A stretch of DNA of 64,000 nt from Plectrocnemia conspersa. Taxonomy: Eukaryota > Arthropoda > Insecta > Trichoptera > Polycentropodidae. A program made the translations under genes and the position numbers. The stretch spans positions 62,001 to 126,000 of the forward strand of contig VTFK01000524.1 in assembly GCA_009617715.1 (NCBI GenBank), in the 5' to 3' direction. The notes below the pieces were generated by a model that saw nothing but the letters and a program-made list of their open reading frames with translations, did not search any database and was not told the DNA's origin. Positions 36,393 through 48,770 of this stretch are shown here, one piece after another; position 1 is the stretch's first letter; each line of letters opens with the position of its first letter.

Positions 36393-37725
36393 TTCTCATC
36401 TGTATATTTTTTTTAAACACATTAAAAACTCATTGAAACATGCTTTAAATGTATTTATTGCACACTATAAACTTATACATGTCTACGTCTAGCTAACAAG
36501 CAATTTGATCACGCTACGTTCGATACAATCGAAACGATTTACATCTATACATAAGATGCTGTACGAGTTGAAAATTTACGCTAATAGCATCGAATACCCT
36601 TTATCAGTAGTCTTAAAAACAACGTTGGGTTTACGCAGTCGACAAAAATGTTACGACTGCGATGACCCTGAGCATCAACATGATAACGCCAGAATATCGA
36701 TAGGAACTGCTTATAAAAATGACTCATTCCGTCAGCAAGTATAATAAATATATCTAAAATTTGGCACTTTGATAACCAAGCATTTCTAGTTCAGTAACTG
36801 TAATTCATGTAAAGGTATGTATGTAAATATTACATAAAAAAAGTTATTCTTAACTATAATGGAACCTAAAGAAACATAATTTATAAGCAGTGTAAAAATA
36901 TCCATGATAGAAACATATTGAGTATCAGTCTATATTATTAATAGCAATAACAGATTATTAACAATTTTTCAGATCCGTCTTAATATTCTGGCTATAATAA
37001 CGTTAAGGCTAAGAATGCATTATAGTCACATATGCAGTAGACCCGCCAATAACAAGGTAAATTGGAGACGTGCTATTTGGGTGTGTATAGTTGGGGGACT
37101 AGAAAATACTCATACAATTTTTTGCAATACATACGTACGAATCAGGCGTGTGTAGCGAGATATCCTTTGGCTCACTCACACATAAAGTAACAGGCATCCT
37201 TAATTTACTGTGTTATTGGGGAATCTACTGTATTTAATTAGAAAAATGGTACACATTACCTATAAATTTCCATCATTTTGTACCACCAAATAATTCTTTA
37301 TTACAAGATTAAATTAGTGGAGATAAAATATTTTTTGCCTCGCACCATTTCAAAATGTTTCTCAGGTATATCTAATTACAAATATTAATCAACGTGTGCA
37401 TTCTTAGCCCAAAAGTTTTACAACAAAATTACCTATGAAACAGTTAAACTTAACATCAACATGCCCTACAATTCATGAATTAAATCCAATTAATAAAAAT
37501 ATATTAACATTATCTCGGCTTGTTTTAAAATCTCGCTAAATCGACTATCATCAAAAAGTTTACAAGTTCAAAAAATATATATGTATTTTAAAATACCTAA
37601 CATCTTATATTATCACAAATGAGATCGTTATTCAGAAACAAAACCATCTAACCGAACAGAGTACATTTGAAAGTTAAATTTAAGAGCGTAAAAGCCATGG
37701 TCGTTGCGGAGCGATTCACACCGTC
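36393..37725. other. 3' regions of convergent RRS1 and DFF40 genes
   Basis: The RRS1 3' UTR probably ends after the AATAAA at 36743-36748, and a GC-richer stretch at 36500-36720 lies before it. The remainder is AT-rich and reaches the DFF40 stop codon from the other side. No separate gene was seen. Confidence 0.45.
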
Positions 37726-39840
37726 CTAGTTCTGCCTGCAGTATTTGCACACGATGTATATATCCTCGAAAGCGTCGTGTTTGCACTTATCGTGGCATAT
37801 TTCGCTCACCAGTTTCAGGTTTTCTCGGGTGAAAAGCAGCTTATAATACATGTCCGCCGCTAAATAGCCGTCGGAAGAGATACGATCGCACCTACAACAT
37901 TTGAACGAATCTTTGTTGATTATAGATATAGCTTTTGATATGCTCGGGACGATCCCCCGCGACATTTCGACGGCATGATCCAAATTCCACGCTTTGAAAA
38001 TAGTCCTCTCTTCTCTGCTAGCGTACGGATTGATAACCTCTTTCTCCGAACAGATCCTCTCGTTCCATTTGCCTTCGCAAATAAAGTTACCACTCTCGTC
38101 GCAAAACTTCTCGCTGCTATCGCTCTTCCTGTCAAAGTAATACGTGTGATAGTTGTGCGCTTTGAGCAATTTATCTATGTCGCACCAGAAGTTTTTTATT
38201 TTGCCATGCGCCGGACTCCTCAGATCTAGATATTCGTCTCTCTTGTTAATCGGCATCTTAGCTCTGCTCAAGTAGCTCTTTATTCTCATTTCGGCCCTCG
38301 AAGCCATATATTCTTCTTTGGTGTTGTATTTTTGGATACCTGTGATAATTGAATATATTAGAATGGACTAAGATGTGCTTTTCTTTCAATCGTGATCTAA
38401 CCGAGATGTTTATAAAATTACAGTGACTTTAATTTCTGATGAAACGAATCTTACCTAAAAACCATTCTTGATGTTCGTCTCTTTTACTCAAATGCGATTT
38501 ACTAGTGAATTTGTTAGGATCAAGCTTCAACTTTTTAGCCAATCCTTTTAGCAATTCCGGATTAGCCTTGAAGAAATCTTTGATTATCCTTCCTACTTCT
38601 AAATAATTTGTCGACATGCATTTTTCAAACTCTAAATCGACGTCTGAAATTAAACAACGTTAATAGACTAGGTACAACATTATATAATAAATATTTATAA
38701 ATTACCAGTTTTAACAGTCTCATCGTCATCGATGATAACGAACAATGTTTGAGGTTTAACGGTTTTAAAGTACTCCTCGTCACATATCAACGTGCCATTC
38801 TCAGCTATGTAACATTTGCAGTTATCATAACTTTTCTAAAACAAAAATAATAAATTTAAAATATTGCGCCATCAATTCACACATAAAATTTAAAAATAAT
38901 ATACATAATGTAATATTTTTTAAACATGTCAATCTGAAGGCTGCTGTTGTTTATCATAAATAAGAACATAAAACTGCGGTGTGTTATTTGTCGAGGTAAC
39001 GTATATGTCATGTTAGATATCGAATAGATTTAGAGATTGGATTCATATAGATATATTGTTGAAATGGAATTAAATCTGATGAACCAGACTTGTCAGGCAG
39101 AGTTAAGCTCCAATTGTAGTAAGTTTTAGGTAAATTTCTTACGAAATATATCTATTGCGGTGGGATTCACAATGGGATAAAAAAAAATGTTTAATGCAGT
39201 ATCATCAACTATCACCAGGAGATAGTCAGTTAAAATGTTTATCTATACAATATACATTTATGTAAGGTGACCAGATTTTGAAAATATCAGAGGACACTAA
39301 AAAATTTGCAGGAAGTAAACAAAATAATTGTTTCGGTAATTTTTGTTCATTTAGGGATTTTGCGAGAGCTAGTAATAATAAAAAGGTCACCTCGGACAAT
39401 TTTGGTCATGACAGGCAGGAAACATGAAAAATTTGTCAGCTGGGCTGATTCGACATATTTTCGTAATGGTTTAAAAAATGAAATAGGAAATTACATTCTA
39501 TACAAATGTATATTAAGTAATTTATGAATGGCTAAATGTTATTAAATTGATCAGCCTAACTTTAAATTAATAATATATTAAAATAGTAAAAAATCGTTAT
39601 ATACATATGATAACGATCATAATTTCCATTAGAAATGTGATTGTATCGACATTTTGTAAATAATATATTTGTACGTCAATATCGCCGGTCAAGGTCGAAA
39701 ATACGATGTAAATAAAGAGAAGAGTCGAGTCGAAAGACCTGTAACTTGTCACAGGCTTTGCGCTTGAAGGCCTCGAAGGTGTCGGCTGCGATGCCGACTT
39801 TCCTGAGACGAGCGTTGTCGGTAGCTCTCCAGCCTGGCAT
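37726..39840 (-). CDS. DFFB: Caspase-activated DNase, DFF40/CAD (Drep4-like)
   Basis: The four exons are 39739-39840, 38706-38835, 38455-38643 and 37726-38339, total 1035 nt and 344 residues (human 338). The enzyme is the nuclease that cuts chromatin between nucleosomes during apoptosis once caspase removes its inhibitor ICAD/DFF45. Residues 1-77 form a CIDE-N domain (LRKVGIAADTFEAFKRKACD; CYIAENGTLICDEEYF; LFVIIDDDE). The nuclease domain has YYFDR, INPYASREERTIFKAWNLDH with D261-H262, and ICHDKCKH with H323 and H328, at the same five-residue spacing as the catalytic histidines of mouse CAD. The residue equivalent to mouse His242 (just before SINPY) appears to be Glu here. An extra Cys cluster (CCRC; C-terminal CKYC) may bind metal. 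Exon 1 is only 102 bp, with a weak donor (CAG|GTCTTT). It was found by matching the CIDE-N pattern. Confidence 0.9.
39262..39310 (+). repeat. Transposon arm left of DFF40 exon 1
   Basis: AAGGTGACCAGATTTTGAAA followed by an ATATCAGAGGACACTA word is repeated in inverted orientation at about 40060-40112. These are probably termini of one element or of two related ones. Confidence 0.45.
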
Positions 39841-40059
39841 TTCTCCTACCGTTTATCGCCCAGTTAATTCAGAGTCCCTGACACCGTTGCGCGCGCTTCT
39901 CCCATTTCCTTCAAATAGAGATGTTCTCGAGTAACTGAAACGTCATAAATTGTAACTAGTCTTCCAATTTTTTCGAGTGTATATTCCAATTATTATTATC
40001 AGATTGTATCCCTCAATTTTTTTTTCTTCTATGTTCTCCTTGAATAAAAAAAATTCAAA

Positions 40060-40112
40060 ATCACCTTTTCCTAGTGTTCTCCATTACTATTTTTAAAATC
40101 TGGTTACGATAT
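40060..40112 (-). repeat. Transposon arm right of DFF40 exon 1
   Basis: The reverse complement reads CGTAACCAGATTTTAAAAAT, then AGTAATGGAGAACACTAGG. It matches 39262-39310 with several differences. Confidence 0.45.
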
Positions 40113-40444
40113 TATTGTCGGTAACCAGACAACTACACACATGTAAAACTGAACAAAGATAAAATTGCACACAGTGCCAAATGAACACAAACTATTAAAT
40201 AAAAAATAAAAAAACTTTGAAATATTATGAATAAAATAAATTATAAAGAATTCGTTTAGATCATTTAACTATCATGATCCAACCTTTCATAACTTTATGA
40301 TATTTTTTTATATCATGATCAATTTATAAATATATTTATTGATGTGTTAAAAATATTGTAAATGTTTATGACAATGACAAAATGAGAATTAGTAAAACAC
40401 AATATTAACATAAAAGTAACCCGTAATCGTTTTTTGAGTACGAT

Positions 40445-40569
40445 TGAATTGCTCACATGGCAATTGGTCACTGAAACGATTGCTCATGCGGATTATTGTT
40501 CATTCGAAAATTGGTCACAAATCGATCGCTCATAAGGCGATTGCTCATACGAACATTACTCACACAGTT
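40445..40569. repeat. Degenerate 16-bp tandem array (ATTGCTCAT-type)
   Basis: About eight imperfect units follow one another: ATTGCTCACATGGCA, ATTGGTCACTGAAACG, ATTGCTCATGCGG, ATTGTTCATTCGAAA, ATTGGTCACAAATCG, ATCGCTCATAAGGCG, ATTGCTCATACGAAC and ATTACTCACACAG. It lies in the space between divergent DFF40 and thymidylate kinase. Confidence 0.7.
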
Positions 40570-40714
40570 TAACTATCACGCGCCCATGCTTTGTCAGAAA
40601 ATTTCACAAGAGAGATGGGTGAGTATATCGGATGATGAGTACATATATCACCCTTTCTTTCGCACGGGGCGAGATGCGCAAATTAAACTTGAGGTTAAAA
40701 TACGAATCATATAA

Positions 40715-40800
40715 AATAAATACTGGCTATTCTTTATAAATACTGCCTAATGAACTATAATAAATATTGAACTGAATAAATACTGAGTGAAATAAATGAT
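40715..40800. repeat. Degenerate array of AATAAATACTG words
   Basis: AATA(A/T)ATACTG-like words recur about five times over roughly 85 bp, immediately 3' of the ATTGCTCAT array. Confidence 0.5.
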
Positions 40801-40819
40801 TTTGAGCATCTATCAAAAG

Positions 40820-40960
40820 AATTCTTACTATTTAATATACCTTCTGACCGGTACAATTTAAATTTTACCAATTTAATATAATTCTGACCAATGTACTCTG
40901 ACCTTATAATATAAATTCTGACACAACCGTATTAAAATTCTGACACGAAAAATACGAGTC
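40820..40960. repeat. Degenerate array of ATTCTGAC words
   Basis: TTCTGACC, ATTCTGACC, CTCTGACC, ATTCTGACA and ATTCTGACA recur at 20-40 bp intervals with similar AT spacers. Confidence 0.55.
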
Positions 40961-41229
40961 AATTATTTGTATAATCGGTACTTGTTAATAATATCGCTGC
41001 TAATGAAAATGGCCAACAATGTTTTGTTACGTTTTAAAATTTAAACTTAGTTTTTTATCGCCGTGCGTATGTTTATTCCTCAAATATCAGTTAATATTCG
41101 CAATTAACTGTTTAACAGTGTCGTCGTGTTATTAAGTTTATTTGCAATCATATCAATACTACCAGGCAGAATTAAATTTCAAGTATTTGTATCCACGCAA
41201 AATTTAAACTTGAAGCCCGTTTTGGTAAA

Positions 41230-41480
41230 TATATTTTGGCGATGGATAGTCACAGGTGGCAATTATACACGGATTGAGCCACTGCAGTAGTATTTTATTG
41301 AGATATATGAAGTTACATGTTAGAATATATTATATTCACCAAAATCGCCAAGAGAATGTGCTTATGTCACGTTAGTGCTACCAGAATACCAGCAAATTTC
41401 GGCCATAATAAAACCTATATATACATACATAAATGGGCTCTCACAATATTTTTATACATTCTTCCGAATACTTTCATAAA
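41230..41480. repeat. Dispersed repeat, copy 1 (second copy at 61855-62250)
   Basis: It shares, in order, GTGGCAATTA, GGATTGAGC, CTGCAGTAGTAT, AAGTTACAT, GTCAC...AGTG.TACCAGA, TTTCGGCCATAATAAAACCTA and GGGCTCTCACAA with the stretch near 61860-62250. It is probably an unclassified transposon. Confidence 0.5.
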
Positions 41481-42210
41481 CCAACCAATATCAGCCCGTA
41501 AAAAATTGTAGTGGAAGAACTGCAGCAATAAAAGTTGAAAGATTGAACAACATATCCTTAATAAAACTAAAATATGTACTATATAATATATTATTCTAAA
41601 CAATTTTTTTTACTAAGTTAAGTTGCCAAGTTACATACATAAAAATATTTAAAACAGGAACATTAAACGCCACTGAAACCATCCCAAATAATACATAGAT
41701 AATTTGGCTGAATGAAAACAACCACAAAGATCAGATAAGGCAAGTAGATTAAAATATTATGTTACATGAACTATACGTGTTTACGTAAATTTATATATTT
41801 AATATTATTTTCTACTCACTATTTCCTATAATTAACGGTTGCGGTCCAATTATCAAAAGAAGCCGATTGCTGATACTTAAACTATATACAATATATTTAA
41901 AAATAAAATAGTACATGGTCAACTATTTGTTTTACGATTTAGTAATTGTCATTTCTTAGAACATCACTAACAAACGTCATTTGAATACGCCGTCCCGCTT
42001 TTTGTATGTAAGTCGTTACCATTATTTAACAAATCGTATTGTAACTTTTTTCATTCAACTATAAAAAATTTTGAGCGTTAACAAATTCGTTATAATATGG
42101 TGTTGCAACGAACGTTAGTTTGCAACTTTCTAACCAAAAACACGCTTATAACGATTACAATTCACCTTTAACTTAAAAATAAAATCACAACTTATTTACA
42201 GACATTTGCA

Positions 42211-43173
<963 letters not shown>

Positions 43174-43229
43174 TATTTTTTTGATATAAATAAAGATCAT
43201 TAATATCATAAGCTTTTTATTTTTTAAAT

Positions 43230-43960
43230 AGTGTATCTTGACTCAAGACATTCTATTTGTTCTACCCATTTTGTTTCGCATGGTACTTTTTACGAATAGA
43301 ATCCACTGTTACTTTATGCTTTGAAGATGAGGTGATATTGTTTCCTTAATTATGCTAATAGAATTACAAATAAATTCAAAGCAAGGCTGTAACAAGGACA
43401 GTGGACAACGTTTACAGTTTTTTTTTAATATCTTTTGTGACTCCTATTTGTTTGGATGTCATTACTGAGAATCCATTCGTTCCAATACCAACATAAAAAT
43501 CAAGATTCAAACCAAATTCTTTTGTATTTTTACAATCAATACTTCTCACTTTTGGTTTCTATCCAACTCCACAATTTACGAAAATTGAATCATGAATATC
43601 AATAAATTCCATGAAATCCTCAACCTTAGCAATTGCCATTTGAGCGATTGTCCCTATCCCTCCCCCCCTGGATCCGTCTGTATGAAACTTATTATAAAAA
43701 TAGATCTTGTAATTATCTCAGATAAATTCGTTTACCAATCTGAACCACTATGTTGTTTCAAAATGTTGGCTATAATTTTTTTTAATAATTCGCTACTTCG
43801 TTAATGTAAAACTAGATAAAAAACGTATCATTTTTGTCATTTATATGGGACATGTGCCACACGACGCATAGTAATTTCGAATTGCAAGGGAATTTTAGAT
43901 TCAGTCAATTTAGCCAGTTTCTCTGAAATAAGCTCTATAGCAGTATTTTTTTATGATGAC
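43230..43960 (-). pseudogene. hAT-superfamily transposase relic (p52rIPK/ZMYM-like)
   Basis: Minus-strand blocks are DFMEFIDIHDSI-like, then LNLDFYVGIGTNGFSVMTS, then VVHCPCYSLALNLF, then CETKWVEQIECLE. They match the VG.GTDGCSVM, H.P...HALNL and CETRWVE signatures of hAT transposases in order. They are spread over several frames with stops. The stretch nearer 43900 (ISEKLAKLTESKIP) is not clearly placed in this order. The relic sits between the convergent ends of thymidylate kinase and PUM3. Confidence 0.6.
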
Positions 43961-44073
43961 AGCAACTAGCAGGCGAATGAGACGCACGTGATTAATAGGG
44001 GTCCTATATATTACTCGATAGAAAAAAATAACAATTTAAACAAAATCAGATTTTAATTATTAATCCAAAATAA

Positions 44074-46431
44074 TTATGATATATGTTTTAACAATATTTT
44101 GGCACCGGCCGTAGTTTGCTTTTTCAGCAATTTTACATGAGGCTTCAACAGCAACTTAATCTTGTCTTTCACTTCCGAACCGTTGTTTTCAAATATCGTT
44201 ATTAATAAAAAGCATCCTCTGTTTGTTTCAATCCACAATTGTACCTTAAAAATATTTAGAAAATCAATGTCTACTCCATTTTTACAAAATAAAAATAAAA
44301 TTTTAATATAATACCGTTTCAGCTTTCAAGACTTTAAGCAAAGAATCTCCAAAAGTAAGCTCTTGCTTCTCGTTGTTGATCTTATCGTGCTGAGCCAATT
44401 TCTTCAAACAAATATGCAAGCCTGAATGCTCGATTCCGTTCACTTCTTTATCTCCATCCATGATCTTCCAATTATCTTGACAAATGTATTTGCTCAAAGC
44501 ATCTAAGACTGTTTGTAAGCTTTCTCCACCGGCTATTTGATTACATAACAAATTGAATTAGTAATATATAAATCAAATATTTAAGTCAAAGGTGATAGTT
44601 ACCTGATTTTAAGATAGCCATAGCCGCTAAACTTGAACTAGCAGTGCTCAGCCAGAATTCGGTCTCTTCTTCGAAACTCTTACACAAAATAGGTAAAACA
44701 TCTTTGCTCAACTCCGATGCTTTTTGCTCTGCCGGTTTTTTAGAAGTACCTTCGCTGCATTCTTTATTGAGCCAATCGACGAGAGCCGGGTGAAAATATG
44801 CTTTGTCTCCCGGAGCGACGAGCCAAAGGATGATCTAAAAATCGATTATTTAGTGAGTTAATGTAGAAAAGGTTTCCATTTACTATTAGGAAAAATAATT
44901 TACCTTTCTGCCCCATTCCGTAGACGCTACGCTCTTAACGTCCTTCAATAACGTAGAGAGTAAAACTTTATTAACTAACACAGTATCGTCCACTCCTGAT
45001 AAAACGGATAATATTAATAGATGACCATGCTCGTGCGTAGCCAACGATACGGCATGTTCTTTTAGGACTTTTAATATCACCTGAAAATTAATATAAATAT
45101 TACTACATGTCATATACAGTAATAGATTTAGAGATAAATGTTTACTTTTTTATCTTTACTGCTTCCATGCCAGACGCACATCATAGCCGCTTTCGCTCCA
45201 GCTTTTGAATTGCTCAACGGTGCAACCATCGGAGATAACGTTGTGATCATTTCGGATCTATCATTACTGTTGCATTCTCTCAGATAGTCGTTTAGAACTG
45301 CATGAACTAATCTGTAAGAATAAAAGTGAATTATGTAGCAATAAAATCGATCTTACATTACATTAATTAATATTTACCCGCAATCGTGAACATCTTTATT
45401 CAACACTTTCAACAAATTTGCCTTGGTAGCTCCTAATATTGCTGATTTCATTTCCGGATTATCTTTAAATGTGTCTCTCAGTTTAGTTAAGGAATCATCT
45501 TTGTTCTAAAATGAATATAAACAAATATAAAACTCAAATTATAAAATTGATCTTTACTGTATTAATTAGCAAAACACGTACATTTTTATACATATCCCCA
45601 TAAAACTCTTGCTGAAGATATTGCTTTTGTTTCTTAGAAGCGACTTCGCTAAAAGCGTAATCTAAAATAGCAGCGCTCATTTTGTGACAAGCCAATTTGA
45701 GAACGCTGCCTTGTATCGATTTCAAAACAGCGTCACGGATCGCAGGACTGCCGTATTTCAATATTCTCTTAACAGAATTACGCGCGTATTTCGATTGAAG
45801 CATTTCTACGACCATGTCGACTAAAATCATGGAAGCTTCTTCTCGGATTTGTATCGATCCGAATTTTAAGAGCCATTGAATTATACGGCTAGTGTCGTGC
45901 GCCATTGCCAGTTGCTTATAATAACCCTTCGGTTTTAATAATTTGTGAAGTTCATCGGTCAATTTCAATCTATCTTCCGGAGTACCCTTTTTCCTATGAA
46001 TAAAAAAAATATACAAATTAATAATGATTCAACACTAAATTAATAAATCAAGCATACCTTCTCAATTTTTCGCTAATCGATTTAGCTTGTTGTATCACTT
46101 TTACAACTTCTGAATCGATTCCGGCTTGTCGGCGAGCAACGCGCACAAGTTTCTTGTCCTTCTTAAATTTAACCCAATCTGGAGGTTTCTGATCGTCGGT
46201 CTTAGTCGGGCCCTTTTATTGTCGCCAAACTTTTTTGACAAAGTTGCCCTTTGCCTTAAAACCTGGTTTCGATGATGCGTTCTTCTTGATGTCGCCATTC
46301 TTAGTAGGTTTGGCGAATTTAGACGGTTTGTCGGCTGCCGATTTCGGTTTAATCTTTTGATTTGGGTCCTTTTGAGTTTTAGGGGCCTTCGCCGGAAGCG
46401 AAACAACTTTTTGCTCGCTCTTCCTCTTCAT
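44074..46431 (-). CDS. PUM3: Pumilio homolog 3 / penguin (PUM3, Puf-A), with one in-frame stop
   Basis: The eight exons are 46058-46431, 45582-45993, 45378-45505, 45146-45311, 44904-45080, 44603-44834, 44315-44532 and 44074-44244, total 1878 nt (626 codons). The protein is a divergent eleven-repeat PUF nucleic-acid-binding protein of the nucleolus, involved in pre-60S rRNA processing (Puf6/PUM3). Visible features are a Lys-rich N-terminus, KKLVRVARRQAG, AMAHDTSRIIQWLLKFGS, SKYARNSVKRILKYGSP, HKMSAAILDYAFSE, LVHAVLNDYL, GAKAAMMCVWHGSSKDKK, LATHEHGHLLILSVL and STEWGRK. Codon 72 is TAA (46216-46218) in an otherwise open and conserved frame, with no ATG soon after it. Frame and splice sites are otherwise intact, so this may be a recent null allele, a base error or a read-through site. 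I annotate it as a gene rather than a pseudogene. Confidence 0.85.
46216..46218 (-). other. In-frame TAA stop in PUM3 exon 1
   Basis: Context on the minus strand is TGGCGACAA TAA AAGGGC. The frame before it (FVKKVWRQ) and after it (KGPTKTDDQKPPDWVKFKKD) belongs to the same protein and has no intron signals. One base change restores a sense codon. Confidence 0.85.
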
Positions 46432-46839
46432 TTTCAGTGATAAACAACACGTGTTAGTATGACAGCTATGTTAACCTACCACTCTTCACATTGACGTACA
46501 GATGAGTTTTGGTCATAATACAATAAATTTTCACCATAACAAAACTAAAAAATCGATTACTCTAAAATAAAACCACATTGAAAACAAATAGTAATAATTA
46601 AAATTATCGTGCATAATATTTTACAATAAAAATTTGTTTTTATTAACACAACATAGTATTTTCATCTTTAACTGAGATTAGTGATATAAGTAATATTTTC
46701 CCATTGTATTTCCTACACATCAGTATTTTTTTTAAATATGTAATAATAAAGTGTCTATTTTAAAAATCAATACTGTGTCCGTGAAATCACAATGCAAAAT
46801 AAAGATTTCATGAATTATAAAAATTAATATAAATTAAAT

Positions 46840-47220
46840 AGACGCCTCTTGACTTTTTTTGCAGCAACCGATCTTTTCGACGTGGATGATGGTTTTTGGT
46901 GCTCCAACATTTCAGTTTTGTCAACGTAGACATAACTCTTAGCGTAACCCCACACAAAAATCCAACGGCATTAAATCGCAAGATCTTGACAGCCAGTTGA
47001 CGTCACCAAAATGTGAAATAATGCGATCTGGGAACTTCTCACGCAAAACATCCAACATTAAACTGTCTTGATGGAACCACGTGTCTTCCACAGCAATATA
47101 TTTGATTTTATGCTGAAAATAATCAGTTTTCTTGCTCACTTATCTTATTGATCTTCATCGCTTTCAAAAAAGTAAGGCCCAATGAACTGCCTGACCACAA
47201 TACACCAAACAGTAGGCTGA
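46840..47220 (-). pseudogene. mariner transposase C-terminal relic
   Basis: The minus strand encodes TWFHQDSLMLDVLREKFPDR, then IISHFGDVNWLSRSCDLMPL, then DFC, followed in another frame by WGYAKSYVYVDKTEMLEHQK. This is the mariner catalytic region (WFQQDGA...L...F...SR.G...WP.RS.DL.P.D.FLWG..K..VY). The final Asp of the D-D-D triad is in DLMPLD. The fragment has a frameshift and no N-terminus. Confidence 0.7.
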
Positions 47221-48102
47221 CCATATTTCCCAGGATTCAAAACGGAACGCTCCGAAACCCCCCCTCCCCTATATAAAAAATGTTACACGTTCAAAAAAAT
47301 TACATTTTTTTTTTTTTAAAAAAAATCATTAAAATCGTTAAGGAAATATGTTATTTTAAAATAATTTTATATTTATAGAAAAATAATTATAATGTCTCAT
47401 AAAATATTTTTTTATTTTGCTAATTTTTTTCTGAAACGAATAAAATGAACAATAAATTAACTACAAATATTCTCAAAAGCTATTCTCGGTTTCTTTTAAT
47501 TACAAAAATATTGTGCAAGCATTAATTTTGTTTTCTTTAACTTTCAATTCTTCTTTTGCTAAGGTATATTTTTTTCCACGACGTACTTTTCTATATATGT
47601 ACATATATGAAAAATGAAATAAAATAAAAATATAATTTAATGTTGTATTTTATATTTATATAAAAACAATTATGACGATATAGAACCGGAAACGCAAGTA
47701 AAATAAATTAAGTTACTTTTTACTTTAACCGTTTTCGTGCCACTGTATATTTTGACTACAGGCTCCTAATTCAAGCTATTTTTAAAATTAAAAAATAATA
47801 TAACGTATATTAATATTGACAAATCACTTTCGTTATATCAGTACACAATGAACTCGGCCTAAGGAATTTTAATTATTTTTGGAGATCTTCGTTAAACGTG
47901 TAAGGTTAAATAATGGGAGATGTGCGAATATAACCATTGTCAACAATTTTGAAGATTAAAAATAGCTGAATATATAAATTCGATAATAACTGTTTGTTTT
48001 TTGCCTCTTGACCAAGACTGATAAATTATCAAAAATTTACAGCATAAAAAATGACAAAAATGTTAGTCGTATTATTTTATTGTACAACAAGACAACAAAA
48101 GC
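47221..48102. other. Intergenic, AT-rich
   Basis: A short GC-rich word with a C-run (CCCCCCCTCCCC, near 47260) and T/A homopolymers occur near 47265-47330. Otherwise nothing was recognised. Confidence 0.4.
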
Positions 48103-48110
48103 ATTACAGC

Positions 48111-48762
48111 TAGGGATTCCAATCCCGGGCCAAAATTTTGATCCCGGGATTTCGGTATTGCAATTAGTCGATCCCGGGATCCCGGGATAATTTTCATGCT
48201 ATTTTATCGATAAAAATAATTTAAAATGAATAATACAATATATTTTTACATCTGTTTTTTATAACGTACAATGTATAAAGTACGTATAATTTTAGTCTTG
48301 ACTTAAAATAGAAAATAGTATAATAAAAATAAAAAAGGGAAGGTCTTATATATTTATTTGAGAAGAAAAAAATGAACTTTTGACAATGTATGTACATAGG
48401 TATGTACATTCATAGACACAATTAATTAAAAACATTATTTTGAATAAAACTCACGAAGTAACATCAAAGCATCAAGTGCTTTATCATTTAGCCTTGATCT
48501 GATTTTGCTTCCTAAGCAGCCTGCTGCTGAAAAAGCACCTTCAGACTCACAGCCTCAAAGATTCACAGATGACACGTGCAACTCGCGCAAGTTTGTACAC
48601 GAAATATAACGATGTTGTCAATAATAATTCGATTGTGCTTGATAAATCAACCAATCCGAAAAATTCGGGATTATGTTTTATAATCCCGGGACTCATCGGG
48701 TATTGAAAATCGTTCGGGATCCCGGGATCCCGGGATTCGGGATCCCGGGATTGGAATCCCTA
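48111..48762 (-). mobile_element. Non-autonomous hAT element with CCCGGGAT-rich ends
   Basis: The termini TAGGGATTCCAATCCCGGG and CCCGGGATTGGAATCCCTA are perfect inverted repeats. They are flanked by a perfect 8-bp duplication ATTACAGC (48103-48110 and 48763-48770), the hAT signature. Both subterminal regions are packed with CCCGGGAT / ATCCCGGG words. The interior retains on the minus strand a short hAT dimerisation-domain relic (SEGAFSAAGCLGSKIRSRL, then DKALDALMLLREFY). The clean target duplication suggests a fairly recent insertion. Confidence 0.85.
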
Positions 48763-48770
48763 ATTACAGC

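Noticed and set aside
39746..39934. Plus-strand 62-codon open frame
   Set aside because: It is antisense to the DFF40 first exon, and the minus strand carries the recognisable CIDE-N sequence.
46101..46406. Minus-strand Arg-rich 101-codon frame
   Set aside because: It is the out-of-frame shadow of the Lys-rich PUM3 N-terminus.
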